NCBI RefSeq assembly: GCF_023746535.1
Contig: NZ_CP098747.1
Span: forward strand, 1,680,364-1,744,363
Length of the DNA stretch: 64,000 nt
From: Sneathiella marina
GTDB taxonomy: Bacteria; Pseudomonadota; Alphaproteobacteria; Sneathiellales; Sneathiellaceae
Direction of reading: 5' to 3'
Positions 8,904-17,326 of the stretch are shown here, in pieces (the stretch's first letter is position 1; each line of letters starts with the position of its first letter). Both the position numbers and the translations under genes were made by a program. The notes under the pieces are model-generated. The model did not search any database. It was given only the letters and a program-made list of their open reading frames with translations, and was not told the DNA's origin.

Positions 8904-8920
8904 TCAGGAATCTTTCCTGA
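8904..8920 (+). other. Perfect hairpin adjoining the flp ribosome binding site
   Basis: TCAGGAA (8904-8910) and TTCCTGA (8914-8920) form a 7-bp stem with a 3-nt loop. It ends four bases before the TAGGAG Shine-Dalgarno of the first pilin gene. It may stabilise the pilin mRNA 5' region or be a translational control element. Confidence 0.5.
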
Positions 8921-8937
8921 GTATTAGGAGACTGAAA

Positions 8938-9156
8938 ATGATTAAAGTTATTCGTTCTTTCGTAAATGACGAGTCGGGTGCGACAGCCATTGAATATGGT
9001 CTTATTGCTGCGCTTGTTGCATTGGTTGGTGTTGTTGCCTTTACTGCTCTTGGCGATACAGTGACCAAAGCATTCAGTGATATTGCTGAAGCTCTGTGTA
9101 ATGGTACAGGTGGTAACTTCACACTGTCTAATACAGGTTCAAACAGCTGCTCATAA
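8938..9156 (+). CDS. flp: Flp/Fap-type major pilin, copy 1
   Basis: The 72-residue preprotein has a 14-residue leader ending in Gly14, followed by ATAIEYGLIAALVAL, the class IVb Flp pilin signature with Glu19 and Tyr20. Cleavage would fall after Gly14. The hydrophobic helix spans about residues 21-42, and a short Gly/Asn/Ser-rich tail ends with two cysteines (residues 53 and 71) that could form a disulfide. TAGGAG precedes the ATG by 7 bases. Flp is the structural subunit of the tight-adherence pilus. A strong hairpin follows this gene and separates it from the second pilin, suggesting that copy 1 is made in excess. Confidence 0.96.
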   Translation: MIKVIRSFVNDESGATAIEYGLIAALVALVGVVAFTALGDTVTKAFSDIAEALCNGTGGNFTLSNTGSNSCS

Positions 9157-9177
9157 GATTAGTTCTGTGAGAAATTC

Positions 9178-9207
9178 GGGAGGAGCGCTTTTTGTGGCGC
9201 TCCTCTC
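9178..9207 (+). other. Hairpin between the two flp pilin genes
   Basis: AGGAGCGC (9181-9188) and GCGCTCCT (9197-9204) pair perfectly, and the stem extends with mostly paired flanks to 9178 and 9207. No T-run follows, so it is more likely a 3' stabilising or partial termination structure than a full terminator. Such structures after the first gene usually raise its mRNA level above the rest of the operon. Confidence 0.65.
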
Positions 9208-9268
9208 ACTCTACAAATTCCATTCAAGTTATTGAAGTCAATGCTGTAGAAGAAATTTGGAGGTCGTT

Positions 9269-9487
9269 ATGTTTGAATTTACTCAGTTTTTTAAAGACGA
9301 TGCCGGAGCCACAGCAATAGAATACGGATTAATTGCGGCGCTCGTCGCTGTCGCCGGAGTAATAGCCTTTACCGCGACCGGAGATACGATCCTGACTTCA
9401 TTCACGAATATAACAGATGATTTCTGCACAGCGGTTGGCGGTAATTTCGCTATTACGAATACTGGAGAAAATAGCTGCGTTTTCTAG
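9269..9487 (+). CDS. Flp/Fap-type pilin, copy 2
   Basis: The start at 9269 is preceded by TGGAGG; a TTG 12 bases upstream lies inside that ribosome binding site and is not credible. The 72-residue product is a clear paralogue of the first pilin: leader ending at Gly13, then ATAIEYGLIAALVAV, and the same Gly/Asn-rich tail with two cysteines (FCTAVGGNFAITNTGENSC). The leader is more acidic and aromatic than in copy 1. It may be an alternative or minor subunit. It lies between flp copy 1 and the prepilin peptidase gene, presumably in the same operon. Confidence 0.94.
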   Translation: MFEFTQFFKDDAGATAIEYGLIAALVAVAGVIAFTATGDTILTSFTNITDDFCTAVGGNFAITNTGENSCVF

Positions 9488-9566
9488 ACCCCTGCCGGTT
9501 ACTGCTGGATCGGGTTCCTACGTAACCCTTTCAATATGAAAGAATTTCTTTTGAAATAGATTCCGA

Positions 9567-10076
9567 ATGATCCTTGTATATCACTTGATATTATTACTGC
9601 TGTTCACGCTAATCACATACGCAGCTCTATCAGATCTTCGAGATTTTACGATTCCCAATTTTGTAAGTATCACTATCGTAATACTTTACCCTCTGATGAT
9701 TATGACCAGCCCAGATAACATAGACTGGGTAGGCAGCTTGATTGTCGCTTTAAGTGTTCTGGTCATTGGATTTATCTTCTTCTCACTAAGATTGTTTGGC
9801 GCAGGCGATATTAAAATGATTGCCGCACTTTCTTTGTGGGCGGGGCCATCACTTGTCACAAATTTTTTGTTTGTAACTGTTATAGCAGGCGGGTTGTTGG
9901 TGCTTTTAATTATTTCTCGGGAGGGTTTGCGTCAAGCCTTCGAAGGAACGGGATTTGCTCGCGGCATCAGGTTTGCATTTCAATCAAAAACCCAAGTCCC
10001 CTACGGTGTTGCAGTCGCATTTGGGGGCATGAGCATCCTTATGTCATATGAAAAAATTATCGGCATAAGCACATGA
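9567..10076 (+). CDS. cpaA: Prepilin peptidase TadV/CpaA (A24 family)
   Basis: The 169-residue polytopic membrane protein is the short, methyltransferase-free form of type IV prepilin peptidase. The aspartyl protease residues are visible as Asp23 in SDLRDFTIPN and Asp81 in FGAGDIKM. Hydrophobic stretches account for about five membrane spans. It cleaves the leaders of Flp pilins and of the TadE-like pseudopilins at the cytoplasmic face. It follows the second pilin by 79 bp. A CtrA-type box and probable promoter lie between it and cpaB. Confidence 0.94.
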   Translation: MILVYHLILLLLFTLITYAALSDLRDFTIPNFVSITIVILYPLMIMTSPDNIDWVGSLIVALSVLVIGFIFFSLRLFGAGDIKMIAALSLWAGPSLVTNFLFVTVIAGGLLVLLIISREGLRQAFEGTGFARGIRFAFQSKTQVPYGVAVAFGGMSILMSYEKIIGIST

Positions 10077-10089
10077 AAAACTCCTAAAT

Positions 10090-10104
10090 TTAACCTGAAA
10101 TTAA
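10090..10104. promoter_or_regulatory. CtrA-type box (TTAA-N7-TTAA) before cpaB
   Basis: TTAA (10090-10093), seven bases, TTAA (10101-10104) is the third perfect consensus match at a tad promoter. It ends 51 bp before the cpaB ATG and falls in the only sizable gap of the cpa gene run, which suggests an internal promoter for the assembly-machine genes. Confidence 0.65.
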
Positions 10105-10155
10105 TGTCTTAGGGCGTAACGTAGTATTTAATTGCAACATAATGGATTTAGAACC

Positions 10156-11043
10156 ATGGCGCGAAAAATTTTATTAATCGTTTTTGCACTATTAATCACC
10201 GGATCAACCATTTTCTTTGTTCGTAGCTGGGTTGGTCAGCAGAAACAGCCCGTCGTAGAGACTGTGGAGACTGCTCCCGTAAAAGCGGATTATCAAATCC
10301 TCGTCGTTTCTACGGATCTTCCTGCAGGGACACTGGTTCAAGAGAAGCACCTTAAGTGGCAACCTTGGCCGGAATCAGATGATATTGAAGAAATATATGT
10401 AGTTGAAGAAGTGCGGACTTTGGAGGAGTTTGTCGGAACAGTTGTGCGTCAGGGGATCGGCAATGGTGAGCCAGTCACTGATTCGAGATTTATTAAGCCC
10501 GGTGAGCAGGGCTTTTTGGCCGCTGTATTGAATCCAGGTAAGCGCGCTATATCGATACCGATAAATGCAACGTCCGGTATCGCAGGGTTCGTGTTTCCGG
10601 GTGATCGGGTCGATGTAATCTTGACACATGGCCGGGTAACGGAATCTGAATCAGAAGAAGACGGAACAGCGACACGCCGGGCAAGTGAAACTATTCTCAC
10701 AAATGCCCGGGTAATTGCGATGGATCAGTCGACAAATGATCAGGAACAGCAAGCATCTGTACGCGGACTCGCAACGCTTGAAGTGACACCCAAACAGGTA
10801 GAAATTCTTACGGTTGCCAAGGAAATGGGACGATTGAGCTTATCGTTGCGGAGTTTGGCTCAGGTTACTGACGAGAGAAAAAGTAAAGATGGCAAACCGG
10901 TTTTCAAAAGGGAACGGGGCCGTGGTCATACATGGGATAGTGAAGCAAGTTCAATTGTTACGGGTCCCAGACGTACAGGAATTCCCACAACAGTCATCAA
11001 TGTCGTAAGAGCTGGCGATGCCAAGCAGAAGTTGTTCGACTAA
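10156..11043 (+). CDS. cpaB: CpaB/RcpC pilus-assembly protein (SAF domain)
   Basis: The start is placed at ATG 10156 (MARKILL), followed by one hydrophobic signal/anchor helix (about residues 4-22); an upstream in-frame TTG would add eight unlikely residues. The 295-residue product has a SAF-type domain beginning near VSTDLPAGTLV and continuing through AAVLNPGKRAISIPI, with GFVFPGDRVDVILT after it, which is the CpaB/RcpC signature. CpaB is a periplasmic partner of the outer-membrane secretin. A charged linker and basic tail close the protein. It begins a tightly packed run cpaB-cpaC-cpaD-cpaE-cpaF-tadB-tadC. Confidence 0.93.
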   Translation: MARKILLIVFALLITGSTIFFVRSWVGQQKQPVVETVETAPVKADYQILVVSTDLPAGTLVQEKHLKWQPWPESDDIEEIYVVEEVRTLEEFVGTVVRQGIGNGEPVTDSRFIKPGEQGFLAAVLNPGKRAISIPINATSGIAGFVFPGDRVDVILTHGRVTESESEEDGTATRRASETILTNARVIAMDQSTNDQEQQASVRGLATLEVTPKQVEILTVAKEMGRLSLSLRSLAQVTDERKSKDGKPVFKRERGRGHTWDSEASSIVTGPRRTGIPTTVINVVRAGDAKQKLFD

Positions 11044-11055
11044 GGAGTAGTTTCA

Positions 11056-12468
11056 ATGCTGACGAAATTAGTAAAACCAATAGCAGCGTTTGGGTTGGCC
11101 TTGTGTCTGGCTGTGATAACTCCGTCGATGTCTAATGCAGCGCAAGTTATTAATTCAAAAGGTGATATTCTTGCCTTAACGCTGAATTCAGGAAAACTGG
11201 TTCAACTGGATAAACCGGCAACATCCGTTTTTATCGGAAATCCGGAATTGGCAGATGTACAGGTTCAGTCACCAACCATCATTTATGTCTTTGGTAAGGG
11301 TACCGGAAGCACGAACTTATTTGCGTTGGATGCAAAGGGAAGAGTTCTTCTAAATTCTCCTGTAACGATTACCCATGATGTAACATCACTCAATGAGAGC
11401 TTGGAAAGGATTTCTGCTTACGGTGGTCTTCAAGCACGATCTACACCGACTGGAATTATGCTGACTGGTCGGGTAAGGACAGCTGCTGAAGCCGAAGATG
11501 CAAATCGCATGGCGGCTCTCTATCTTGGTGGGGGTACAATTTTCAATCGCATCTCGGTTGAGGGCGCATTGCAAGTAAATCTACGTGTTCGAGTCGCTGA
11601 AGTTGCGCGATCTGTTACAAAACGGTTCGGAGTAAACTGGGAAGTATTGGGAAATGTTGGTGATGCTGTATTGGGTTTCGCAAGAGGGCCTGATATTTTG
11701 GATGCTACGAATACAATTATACGACCGACTACTGGAACGCAAGGATATGCGGGATATCAGGATAGCAATGTAAACGTAAATGCTTTGGTTGATGCTCTGG
11801 ACGAGGAAGGGTTGCTTACCGTTCTGGCTGAGCCCAATCTGACCGCACTTTCTGGCGAATCAGCAGAATTCCTGGCAGGTGGTGAATTTCCAGTTCCTGT
11901 ACCCCAGGAAGATGGCGCGGTTACTGTTCAATACAAACCATTTGGTGTTTCGCTCGAATTTACGCCAACAGTTGTAGCGGATGATCGGATTAATTTAGTG
12001 GTGAAACCTGAAGTCAGTCAGCTTTCTTCAACTTCGGCTATCAATGTCGGTGGTTCTTTTATTCAGTCATTGTTGACGCGAAGGGCAGAAACAACAGTTG
12101 AACTTGCCAGCGGGCAAAGTTTTGCAATCGGCGGGCTGTTGAACAATGATGGCGATAACAATGTTTCCAAAACCCCATTTTTAGGCGAGATTCCTATTCT
12201 AGGTGCGTTATTCCGATCAGCTTCGTTCCAGCGAAATGAAACGGAATTGATTATTATTGTTACGCCATATCTGGTTAAGCCTTCTAACTCTCGTATTGCT
12301 GTTCCAACGGACGGATACATCCCTCCTAACGATAGCAATCTGTATGTGGAAGGTAAGAGCTTCCGGCCTACGCTGGGTAAAGATGCGCCTACAGCTCAGC
12401 CTTCCCCAACAACTGCTGCGAACAATGAAGTTAAACTCGTTGGTCCTGCTGGCTTTATTCTGGAGTAA
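11056..12468 (+). CDS. cpaC: CpaC/RcpA outer-membrane secretin of the Tad pilus
   Basis: The 470-residue protein starts with a Sec signal peptide (about residues 1-28, ending SNA) and an N-terminal domain typical of RcpA/CpaC (QLDKPATSVFIGNPELADV, then the VFGKGTGSTNLFALD block). A BON-like segment follows around residues 115-165. The C-terminal secretin domain contains VLAEPNLTALSGESAEFLAGG and later ELIIIVTPYLV, both diagnostic. It forms the outer-membrane ring through which the Flp pilus passes. A GGAG motif precedes the ATG, 12 bp after cpaB. Confidence 0.95.
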   Translation: MLTKLVKPIAAFGLALCLAVITPSMSNAAQVINSKGDILALTLNSGKLVQLDKPATSVFIGNPELADVQVQSPTIIYVFGKGTGSTNLFALDAKGRVLLNSPVTITHDVTSLNESLERISAYGGLQARSTPTGIMLTGRVRTAAEAEDANRMAALYLGGGTIFNRISVEGALQVNLRVRVAEVARSVTKRFGVNWEVLGNVGDAVLGFARGPDILDATNTIIRPTTGTQGYAGYQDSNVNVNALVDALDEEGLLTVLAEPNLTALSGESAEFLAGGEFPVPVPQEDGAVTVQYKPFGVSLEFTPTVVADDRINLVVKPEVSQLSSTSAINVGGSFIQSLLTRRAETTVELASGQSFAIGGLLNNDGDNNVSKTPFLGEIPILGALFRSASFQRNETELIIIVTPYLVKPSNSRIAVPTDGYIPPNDSNLYVEGKSFRPTLGKDAPTAQPSPTTAANNEVKLVGPAGFILE

Positions 12469-12473
12469 CCCAA

Positions 12474-13154
12474 ATGTATCGGAAATATCCAATGAAACGA
12501 TTAAATTTGATTAGTCTGGTTGCACTGTCTGCAGTCACAGTTGCTTGCTCACCAGTCGCTTTTGATCCAAGTTTTACTGAAACGGCAACGCCTCAAAATG
12601 CCCAACTGGAGAAGCAGATTAGCGTTGATAAGCTCACCCCGACAGTAATCGTTGAATTTGCTCCGGGCCGAGCTGGCATGAGTGATTTGTCGAAGGGGAA
12701 AATACTCGGGTTTCTAGAAGCTCAGGGAATTGGCTTTGGAGATGATGTCGAAGTCGAATTGCCGACTTTCGTCGGTAATGGTGGCCTTAATGAACAACGT
12801 TTTGGAGAAGTAAGCGAATTTCTACAGGATCGCGGATTTAAAGTGTTACCTGTCATCACAAAAGAGAATAGCCGTAACACATTGCGTGTCTATTTTACGA
12901 AATATGTGGCTACCGTAGACCCGGATTGTGAAAACGGTTGGTACCGACCAAAAGGCCTGGGGTATGAGAACCTGCCGTTGCCGAACATGGGATGTACAAC
13001 TGCAAATGCATTGGCAGGAATGATAGAAAACCCCAAAGATCTTGTTGATCCAAATGACTCGAGCCCGACCATTGGCGAGCGAGCAGCAAAGTCTGTTCAG
13101 AAATATCGTGGTGGTGCCGCAGGCGGCGGTTCAAGCAGCTCGGAAAGTAATTAA
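12474..13154 (+). CDS. cpaD: CpaD pilus-assembly lipoprotein
   Basis: The 226-residue protein begins five bases after the cpaC stop, with GGAG inside the end of cpaC as ribosome binding site. An in-frame ATG at 12492 would also give a proper signal peptide. The N-terminus ends in a lipobox (VTVAC, Cys25), so it should be an outer-membrane lipoprotein. The body matches CpaD: TVIVEFAPGRAGMS, then the NPKDLVDP segment and the Gly/Ser-rich tail. CpaD is thought to help localise or stabilise the secretin. Low-complexity GGAAGGGSSSS at the C-terminus is usual for the family. Confidence 0.9.
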   Translation: MYRKYPMKRLNLISLVALSAVTVACSPVAFDPSFTETATPQNAQLEKQISVDKLTPTVIVEFAPGRAGMSDLSKGKILGFLEAQGIGFGDDVEVELPTFVGNGGLNEQRFGEVSEFLQDRGFKVLPVITKENSRNTLRVYFTKYVATVDPDCENGWYRPKGLGYENLPLPNMGCTTANALAGMIENPKDLVDPNDSSPTIGERAAKSVQKYRGGAAGGGSSSSESN

Positions 13155-13168
13155 GGGAGACTAAACGC

Positions 13169-14413
13169 ATGGGCAACGCAGCATCAAATTTGAGCACATT
13201 ATTTGGAACACAAGTGTGCGAAGACTATATGGCCTTTGTAGATGACGAACATTCTTTGGGCGTGAGCCGTGAAGTATGTTCTGCTCTGGATTGGTCGGCC
13301 GACGCTAGTCAGGATGGTGGCATTACTGCTGCACTTGAGCGAATTGAGCCCGGAAACTCACCTAAAGTTGTACTGGCAGATATTAGCAAAAGTATCGATC
13401 CTGATGGCGATATTACACGCCTAATTCGGAAAGTTGGCCCCAATAACACATTGATAATTCTCGGGACATCAAATGACGTTAGCGTCTTTCGAAAGATGAT
13501 CGCGCTGGGGGCAAAGGATTACCTTGTAAAGCCGCTGACGATGGAAGTTCTAAAAGATGCTGTCGAAAATGTTGATAGACAGGCACAGGCATTTCAGGCG
13601 GCACAAAGCGGCCGCTTGACAGTTGTTGTAGGTGTGCGCGGCGGTGTCGGCGCAACGACTATTGCAACGAACATGGCTTGGATTATGGCAAATGAGGAGA
13701 AGTTGGGAACGGCATTGCTGGATCTTGATTTGCATTTCGGCACATCGACATTATCCCTTGATATTGAAACCGGTGGCGGTTTTCGGGAAGCCCTGGAAAA
13801 CCCGCATCGGTTGGACAAATTGTTCCTGGACAGCGCAATCGTGAAAGATGGCGACAAACTTGCAGTTCTGGGTACGGAAGAACCAATCGATGAAGTTATC
13901 GATTTAAGTGAAGAATCGATTGATACACTGATAGGCGAAATCAGCCAGGATTATAACCAGGTGATTGTTGATCTACCGCGCCACCTTCTTCCAACTCAAG
14001 GTGCGTTGCTGGCGTCTGCTGATACGGTGATTTTGATCTCAGACCAGTCACTGGCAGGAATTCGTGATATCAATCGAATTACTCAGGCAATGACATCTTT
14101 GCAAACGAAAGGTCGCATTCTTAAAATAGTTAGCCGTGTAGGTTCTGAGCGAGCCGCGCAGGTTTCCAAAGCGGATTTTGAGCGTGGATTGAATGAGAAA
14201 GTTGATTATTCAGTTCCGGAAGAGCCAAAAACGCTAACAATTTGCGCAAATGCGGGTAAAGCAATCGGAGAGGTTGCTGCCAAATCTTCAATCGCTAAAG
14301 TTCTACGCGAACTCTCAGCGGATGTTTCCGATTATACTGAGCCGCAAAAGAAGGGGCTTTTCAAGATGGTCCCTGGTGGCAAGAAGAAAAAAGAAGTGGG
14401 GCCTAAAGAGTGA
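13169..14413 (+). CDS. cpaE: CpaE/TadZ pilus-localising ATPase
   Basis: The 414-residue protein has two parts. Residues 1-140 form a receiver-like domain, with ALGAKDYLVKPL at 112-123 matching the receiver beta5-alpha5 region, but the acidic phosphorylation pocket is not clearly preserved. From about 150 a ParA/MinD-type ATPase domain starts with the atypical P-loop GVRGGVGATT (155-164), in which the usual signature lysine of the Mrp/MinD deviant Walker motif is replaced by Arg. TadZ/CpaE places the pilus machine at the pole. The tail is basic (GGKKKKEVG). Its stop overlaps the GTG start of cpaF. Confidence 0.94.
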   Translation: MGNAASNLSTLFGTQVCEDYMAFVDDEHSLGVSREVCSALDWSADASQDGGITAALERIEPGNSPKVVLADISKSIDPDGDITRLIRKVGPNNTLIILGTSNDVSVFRKMIALGAKDYLVKPLTMEVLKDAVENVDRQAQAFQAAQSGRLTVVVGVRGGVGATTIATNMAWIMANEEKLGTALLDLDLHFGTSTLSLDIETGGGFREALENPHRLDKLFLDSAIVKDGDKLAVLGTEEPIDEVIDLSEESIDTLIGEISQDYNQVIVDLPRHLLPTQGALLASADTVILISDQSLAGIRDINRITQAMTSLQTKGRILKIVSRVGSERAAQVSKADFERGLNEKVDYSVPEEPKTLTICANAGKAIGEVAAKSSIAKVLRELSADVSDYTEPQKKGLFKMVPGGKKKKEVGPKE

Positions 14414-16311
14414 GCTTGTGGCGATCATCTTCCTCTGACAGTAAAGTCAAACCTGTTCCCACCTTACCTAGTGCTGCGGGACCACAGGCGGCTGACCTTT
14501 TGGCAAAATACATGCCGGAAGTTCGGGAAACGCTTCTGCCAAACCTGTCGGCAGACGAAAACCGTTCTGTTGTAGCCCAACAGGTGAAAACGTTTGTTCG
14601 TGACGCAATGTCGCGGGAAAAAATTCAACTGAATGTGCTCGAGCAACGTACTTTGGTCAATGACTTGACGGTGGGCTTGTGGTCAGAAATAGAGAAAAAG
14701 CAGACTACGAACGGTACAACCCCACCAAGACCGGCTGAGCCTTCCAATGAATTGGATCAATCAAATTTTTCTGGCGCTGCAGAAGAAGCCAATGCACTGG
14801 ATAACACCAAAATTGTTGAAGAAGGCGTCACTGTTTTTGGCGCGGACCCTGTTGCTCCAGCAGAGGTTACTGCTGAGTTCGAGCAACCACAGACTCTAGA
14901 CTCGTTCCAGGATACTGCTTCCGGTGACGACGAAGAGTTCAGCGAACCGGTTGTTCCTTTGGCTAAAAGTGTGGAAGATAAAGAAGAAGAGGATGATAAT
15001 TCCTCAGAAGTTTTCAATTTATCTATGGCACCTGAAACGACGGGCGTTAAAATTAATGCTCATCTAGAAGGCATAAAATCAATTGTCCAGCCGTTATTGA
15101 TGGAAAGAATTGATATCAGTGCCGCTGTTACAATGGATAGGCTGGATCTCGCCCGCGATATATCTGATATTATTACGGATATTTTGATCGAGGAACGCAT
15201 TCAGTTAAATCAGCGTGAGCAACGTGAATTAACTGAAAGTTTGATGCATGACATGCTCGGTTTGGGGCCGCTCGAACCATTGCTAGCTGACGATGGCATA
15301 ACGGATATTATGGTCAATGGCCCAAAACAGGTGTTTATCGAAAAAGAAGGCAAGCTTGTACTATCCGATTGCCAGTTCCGGGATAACGCGCATGTTCTGA
15401 GTGTTGCAAGTCGTATTGTTAGTCACGTTGGGCGCCGTGTCGATGAAACCAGTCCACTGGTTGATGCTCGTCTGGCAGACGGCAGTCGTGTCAATATCAT
15501 CATTCCGCCATTGGCCATCGATGGGCCATCCATTTCTATACGTAAGTTTGCGAAGCAGAAGATTACGCTGGATGTAATGGAGAGGACGAAGAATTTGTCG
15601 CCTGCGTCGGCAACCGTTTTGCGTGTCGCCGGTAGATGTCGACTAAATATTTTAATTTCGGGTGGTACGGGCTCTGGTAAAACCACGATGCTTAACGCCA
15701 TATCTCAGCTAATCGATCCTGGTGAACGTATTGTCACTATTGAAGACGCAGCGGAACTCCAATTACAGCAACCTCATGTAGTAAGGTTGGAAACACGATC
15801 TGCAAATCTTGAAGGTGGCGGGGAAATCTCCATGCGAGATCTTCTAAAGAACGCCCTGCGTATGCGTCCAGATAGGATTATTCTTGGCGAGATTCGTGGC
15901 AGTGAAGCGATTGACATGCTGCAGGCAATGAATACCGGCCATGATGGGTCGTTATCGACAATTCATGCCAACCGTCCGAGAGAGGCCTTAACGCGGCTGG
16001 AAAATATGGTTGGTATGTCGAGCGTGAATTTGCCGGCGAAGGCAGTAAGAACTCAGATAGCCTCTGCGATTGATCTAATCGTTCAGATTAGCCGGATGCG
16101 AGACGGTGTACGTCGTGTGACCTATATCTCTGAAGTTGTAGGTATGGAAGAAGATGTCATCACTATGCAAGACCTCTTCTGGTATGAGTTCCACGGGGAA
16201 GATAAAGGTGGCCGGTTGCTTGGTGATTTCAAATCTACGGGGCTACGTCCTCATTTTGCGCCGCGCGCCGCCTATTTCGGACTAGAGAAAATGCTGTTGG
16301 GAGCCGTATGA
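14410..16311 (+). CDS. cpaF: CpaF/TadA assembly ATPase with duplicated N-terminal segment
   Basis: The GTG start overlaps the cpaE stop (GTGA). At 633 residues it is well above the 430-500 usual for CpaF/TadA. The C-terminal two thirds are a standard secretion ATPase: the N-domain with [11 protein letters not shown] (284-293), Walker [10 protein letters not shown] (418-426), the Asp box region, Walker B around RIILGEIRG, and [11 protein letters not shown]. The extra length is N-terminal. Residues 34-91 resemble residues 222-283, with the core [11 protein letters not shown] (70-80) matching [11 protein letters not shown] (262-272) at 8 of 11 positions. An acidic Glu/Asp/Ser/Pro-rich linker (about 92-215) joins them. 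It powers Flp pilus polymerisation at the inner membrane. Confidence 0.95.
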   Translation: MSLWRSSSSDSKVKPVPTLPSAAGPQAADLLAKYMPEVRETLLPNLSADENRSVVAQQVKTFVRDAMSREKIQLNVLEQRTLVNDLTVGLWSEIEKKQTTNGTTPPRPAEPSNELDQSNFSGAAEEANALDNTKIVEEGVTVFGADPVAPAEVTAEFEQPQTLDSFQDTASGDDEEFSEPVVPLAKSVEDKEEEDDNSSEVFNLSMAPETTGVKINAHLEGIKSIVQPLLMERIDISAAVTMDRLDLARDISDIITDILIEERIQLNQREQRELTESLMHDMLGLGPLEPLLADDGITDIMVNGPKQVFIEKEGKLVLSDCQFRDNAHVLSVASRIVSHVGRRVDETSPLVDARLADGSRVNIIIPPLAIDGPSISIRKFAKQKITLDVMERTKNLSPASATVLRVAGRCRLNILISGGTGSGKTTMLNAISQLIDPGERIVTIEDAAELQLQQPHVVRLETRSANLEGGGEISMRDLLKNALRMRPDRIILGEIRGSEAIDMLQAMNTGHDGSLSTIHANRPREALTRLENMVGMSSVNLPAKAVRTQIASAIDLIVQISRMRDGVRRVTYISEVVGMEEDVITMQDLFWYEFHGEDKGGRLLGDFKSTGLRPHFAPRAAYFGLEKMLLGAV

Positions 16312-17318
16312 TGTTGGGAACTTCCGGACCTATCGATCAATTGACCGTCATGCTCGTTGTCGGCGGTGCGACATTGTTAATTTCGCTTCTATTAGTATTT
16401 GCGTTTGCGGGCGGATCCGATCATTCCTCGAGCTCACGTAGAAGATTAACAGAAATCAGTCAGGGCCAGAAAACAACCGGCAAAACCAAAGCGCGTGAAA
16501 CGGCCCGGCGCTCACAGGAAACCAGCGGCATCAAAATTATCGATTTGCTGCTCAAAAAACTGATTCCCAATCCAGATCTACTGCGAAGCAGACTGGAAAA
16601 AACAGGGCGCAAGATTTCAATCGCACAATATTCTTCTATTGCTGTGGTATTAGCGCTGATTGTAACAGTCTTGACTCACCTGCTTTATGACGTGTCGTTA
16701 TTTCTAGCCATTCCAACGGGCCTATTTTGCGGATTGTTTTTCCCGCATGTAATCGTCGGCTTTCTTGGCAAACGCCGTATCAATAAATTCATGAAAACCT
16801 TTCCGGAGGCAATTGAGCTTTTGTGCCGTGGCCTGCGGGCAGGTCTACCGATAAGTGAAGCAATTGTAACCGTTGGAAATGATGCCCCAGATCCAGTTGG
16901 TAAGGAATTTCGAGGCGTTGCTGACGCGATGCGTGTTGGCCAGAGCATCGAGCAAGGGCTTTGGGATGTCGCCAGCCGAATTGATTTACCGGATTTCAAA
17001 TTCTTGATCATCGCTATTTCCATTCAACGGGAAACAGGGGGTAACCTGGCAGAAACACTCGCTGGTCTTGCCAATACATTGCGTAAACGCCGGCAAATCA
17101 AACTCAAGATTAAAGCGATGTCCTCTGAAGCACGTGCTAGTGCCTGGATTATAGGATCACTGCCTTTTATCATGTTTGTTTTACTTTGGTTTGCCAATGA
17201 TGCCTATGTCGGTACGTTGATCGAAGATCCGAGGGGCGCATATATGATCGGCGCCGGTCTAACAATGATCGGAACCGGGTGCGCTGTTATGGCTAAAATG
17301 GTCAGGTTTGAAATTTAG
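16308..17318 (+). CDS. tadB: TadB inner-membrane platform protein
   Basis: The ATG overlaps the cpaF stop (ATGA). The 336-residue product has an N-terminal membrane helix (about 10-30), a basic cytoplasmic segment, two further helices near residues 105-150, and a T2SSF domain (KTFPEAIELLCRGLRAGLPISEAI to RETGGNLAETLAGLANTLRKR), followed by two C-terminal helices. TadB pairs with TadC as the GspF/PilC-like platform that CpaF drives. The gene order cpaF-tadB-tadC is the usual one. Confidence 0.94.
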   Translation: MMLGTSGPIDQLTVMLVVGGATLLISLLLVFAFAGGSDHSSSSRRRLTEISQGQKTTGKTKARETARRSQETSGIKIIDLLLKKLIPNPDLLRSRLEKTGRKISIAQYSSIAVVLALIVTVLTHLLYDVSLFLAIPTGLFCGLFFPHVIVGFLGKRRINKFMKTFPEAIELLCRGLRAGLPISEAIVTVGNDAPDPVGKEFRGVADAMRVGQSIEQGLWDVASRIDLPDFKFLIIAISIQRETGGNLAETLAGLANTLRKRRQIKLKIKAMSSEARASAWIIGSLPFIMFVLLWFANDAYVGTLIEDPRGAYMIGAGLTMIGTGCAVMAKMVRFEI

Positions 17319-17326
17319 GAGGCAAC

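Larger units (their letters stand above)
8449..8937. other. AT-rich divergent promoter region between tadG and flp
   Basis: This 489-bp gap is the most AT-rich stretch of the window (roughly 8520-8700 is dominated by A/T runs). It holds a perfect CtrA-type box (8726-8740), a 7/8 CtrA-like site on the tadG side (8505-8519) and a hairpin next to the flp ribosome binding site (8904-8920). A 64-codon frame at 8733-8927 begins inside the CtrA box region, has no protein-like composition and is more likely the untranslated leader of flp. The long leader and the curvature expected of A-tracts suggest complex transcriptional control. Confidence 0.6.

Noticed and set aside
8733-8927. 64-codon ORF upstream of flp
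   Set aside because: It starts at the edge of the CtrA box, has an unlikely composition (many Arg and Cys without a pattern) and no clear ribosome binding site. It is better explained as the flp leader.
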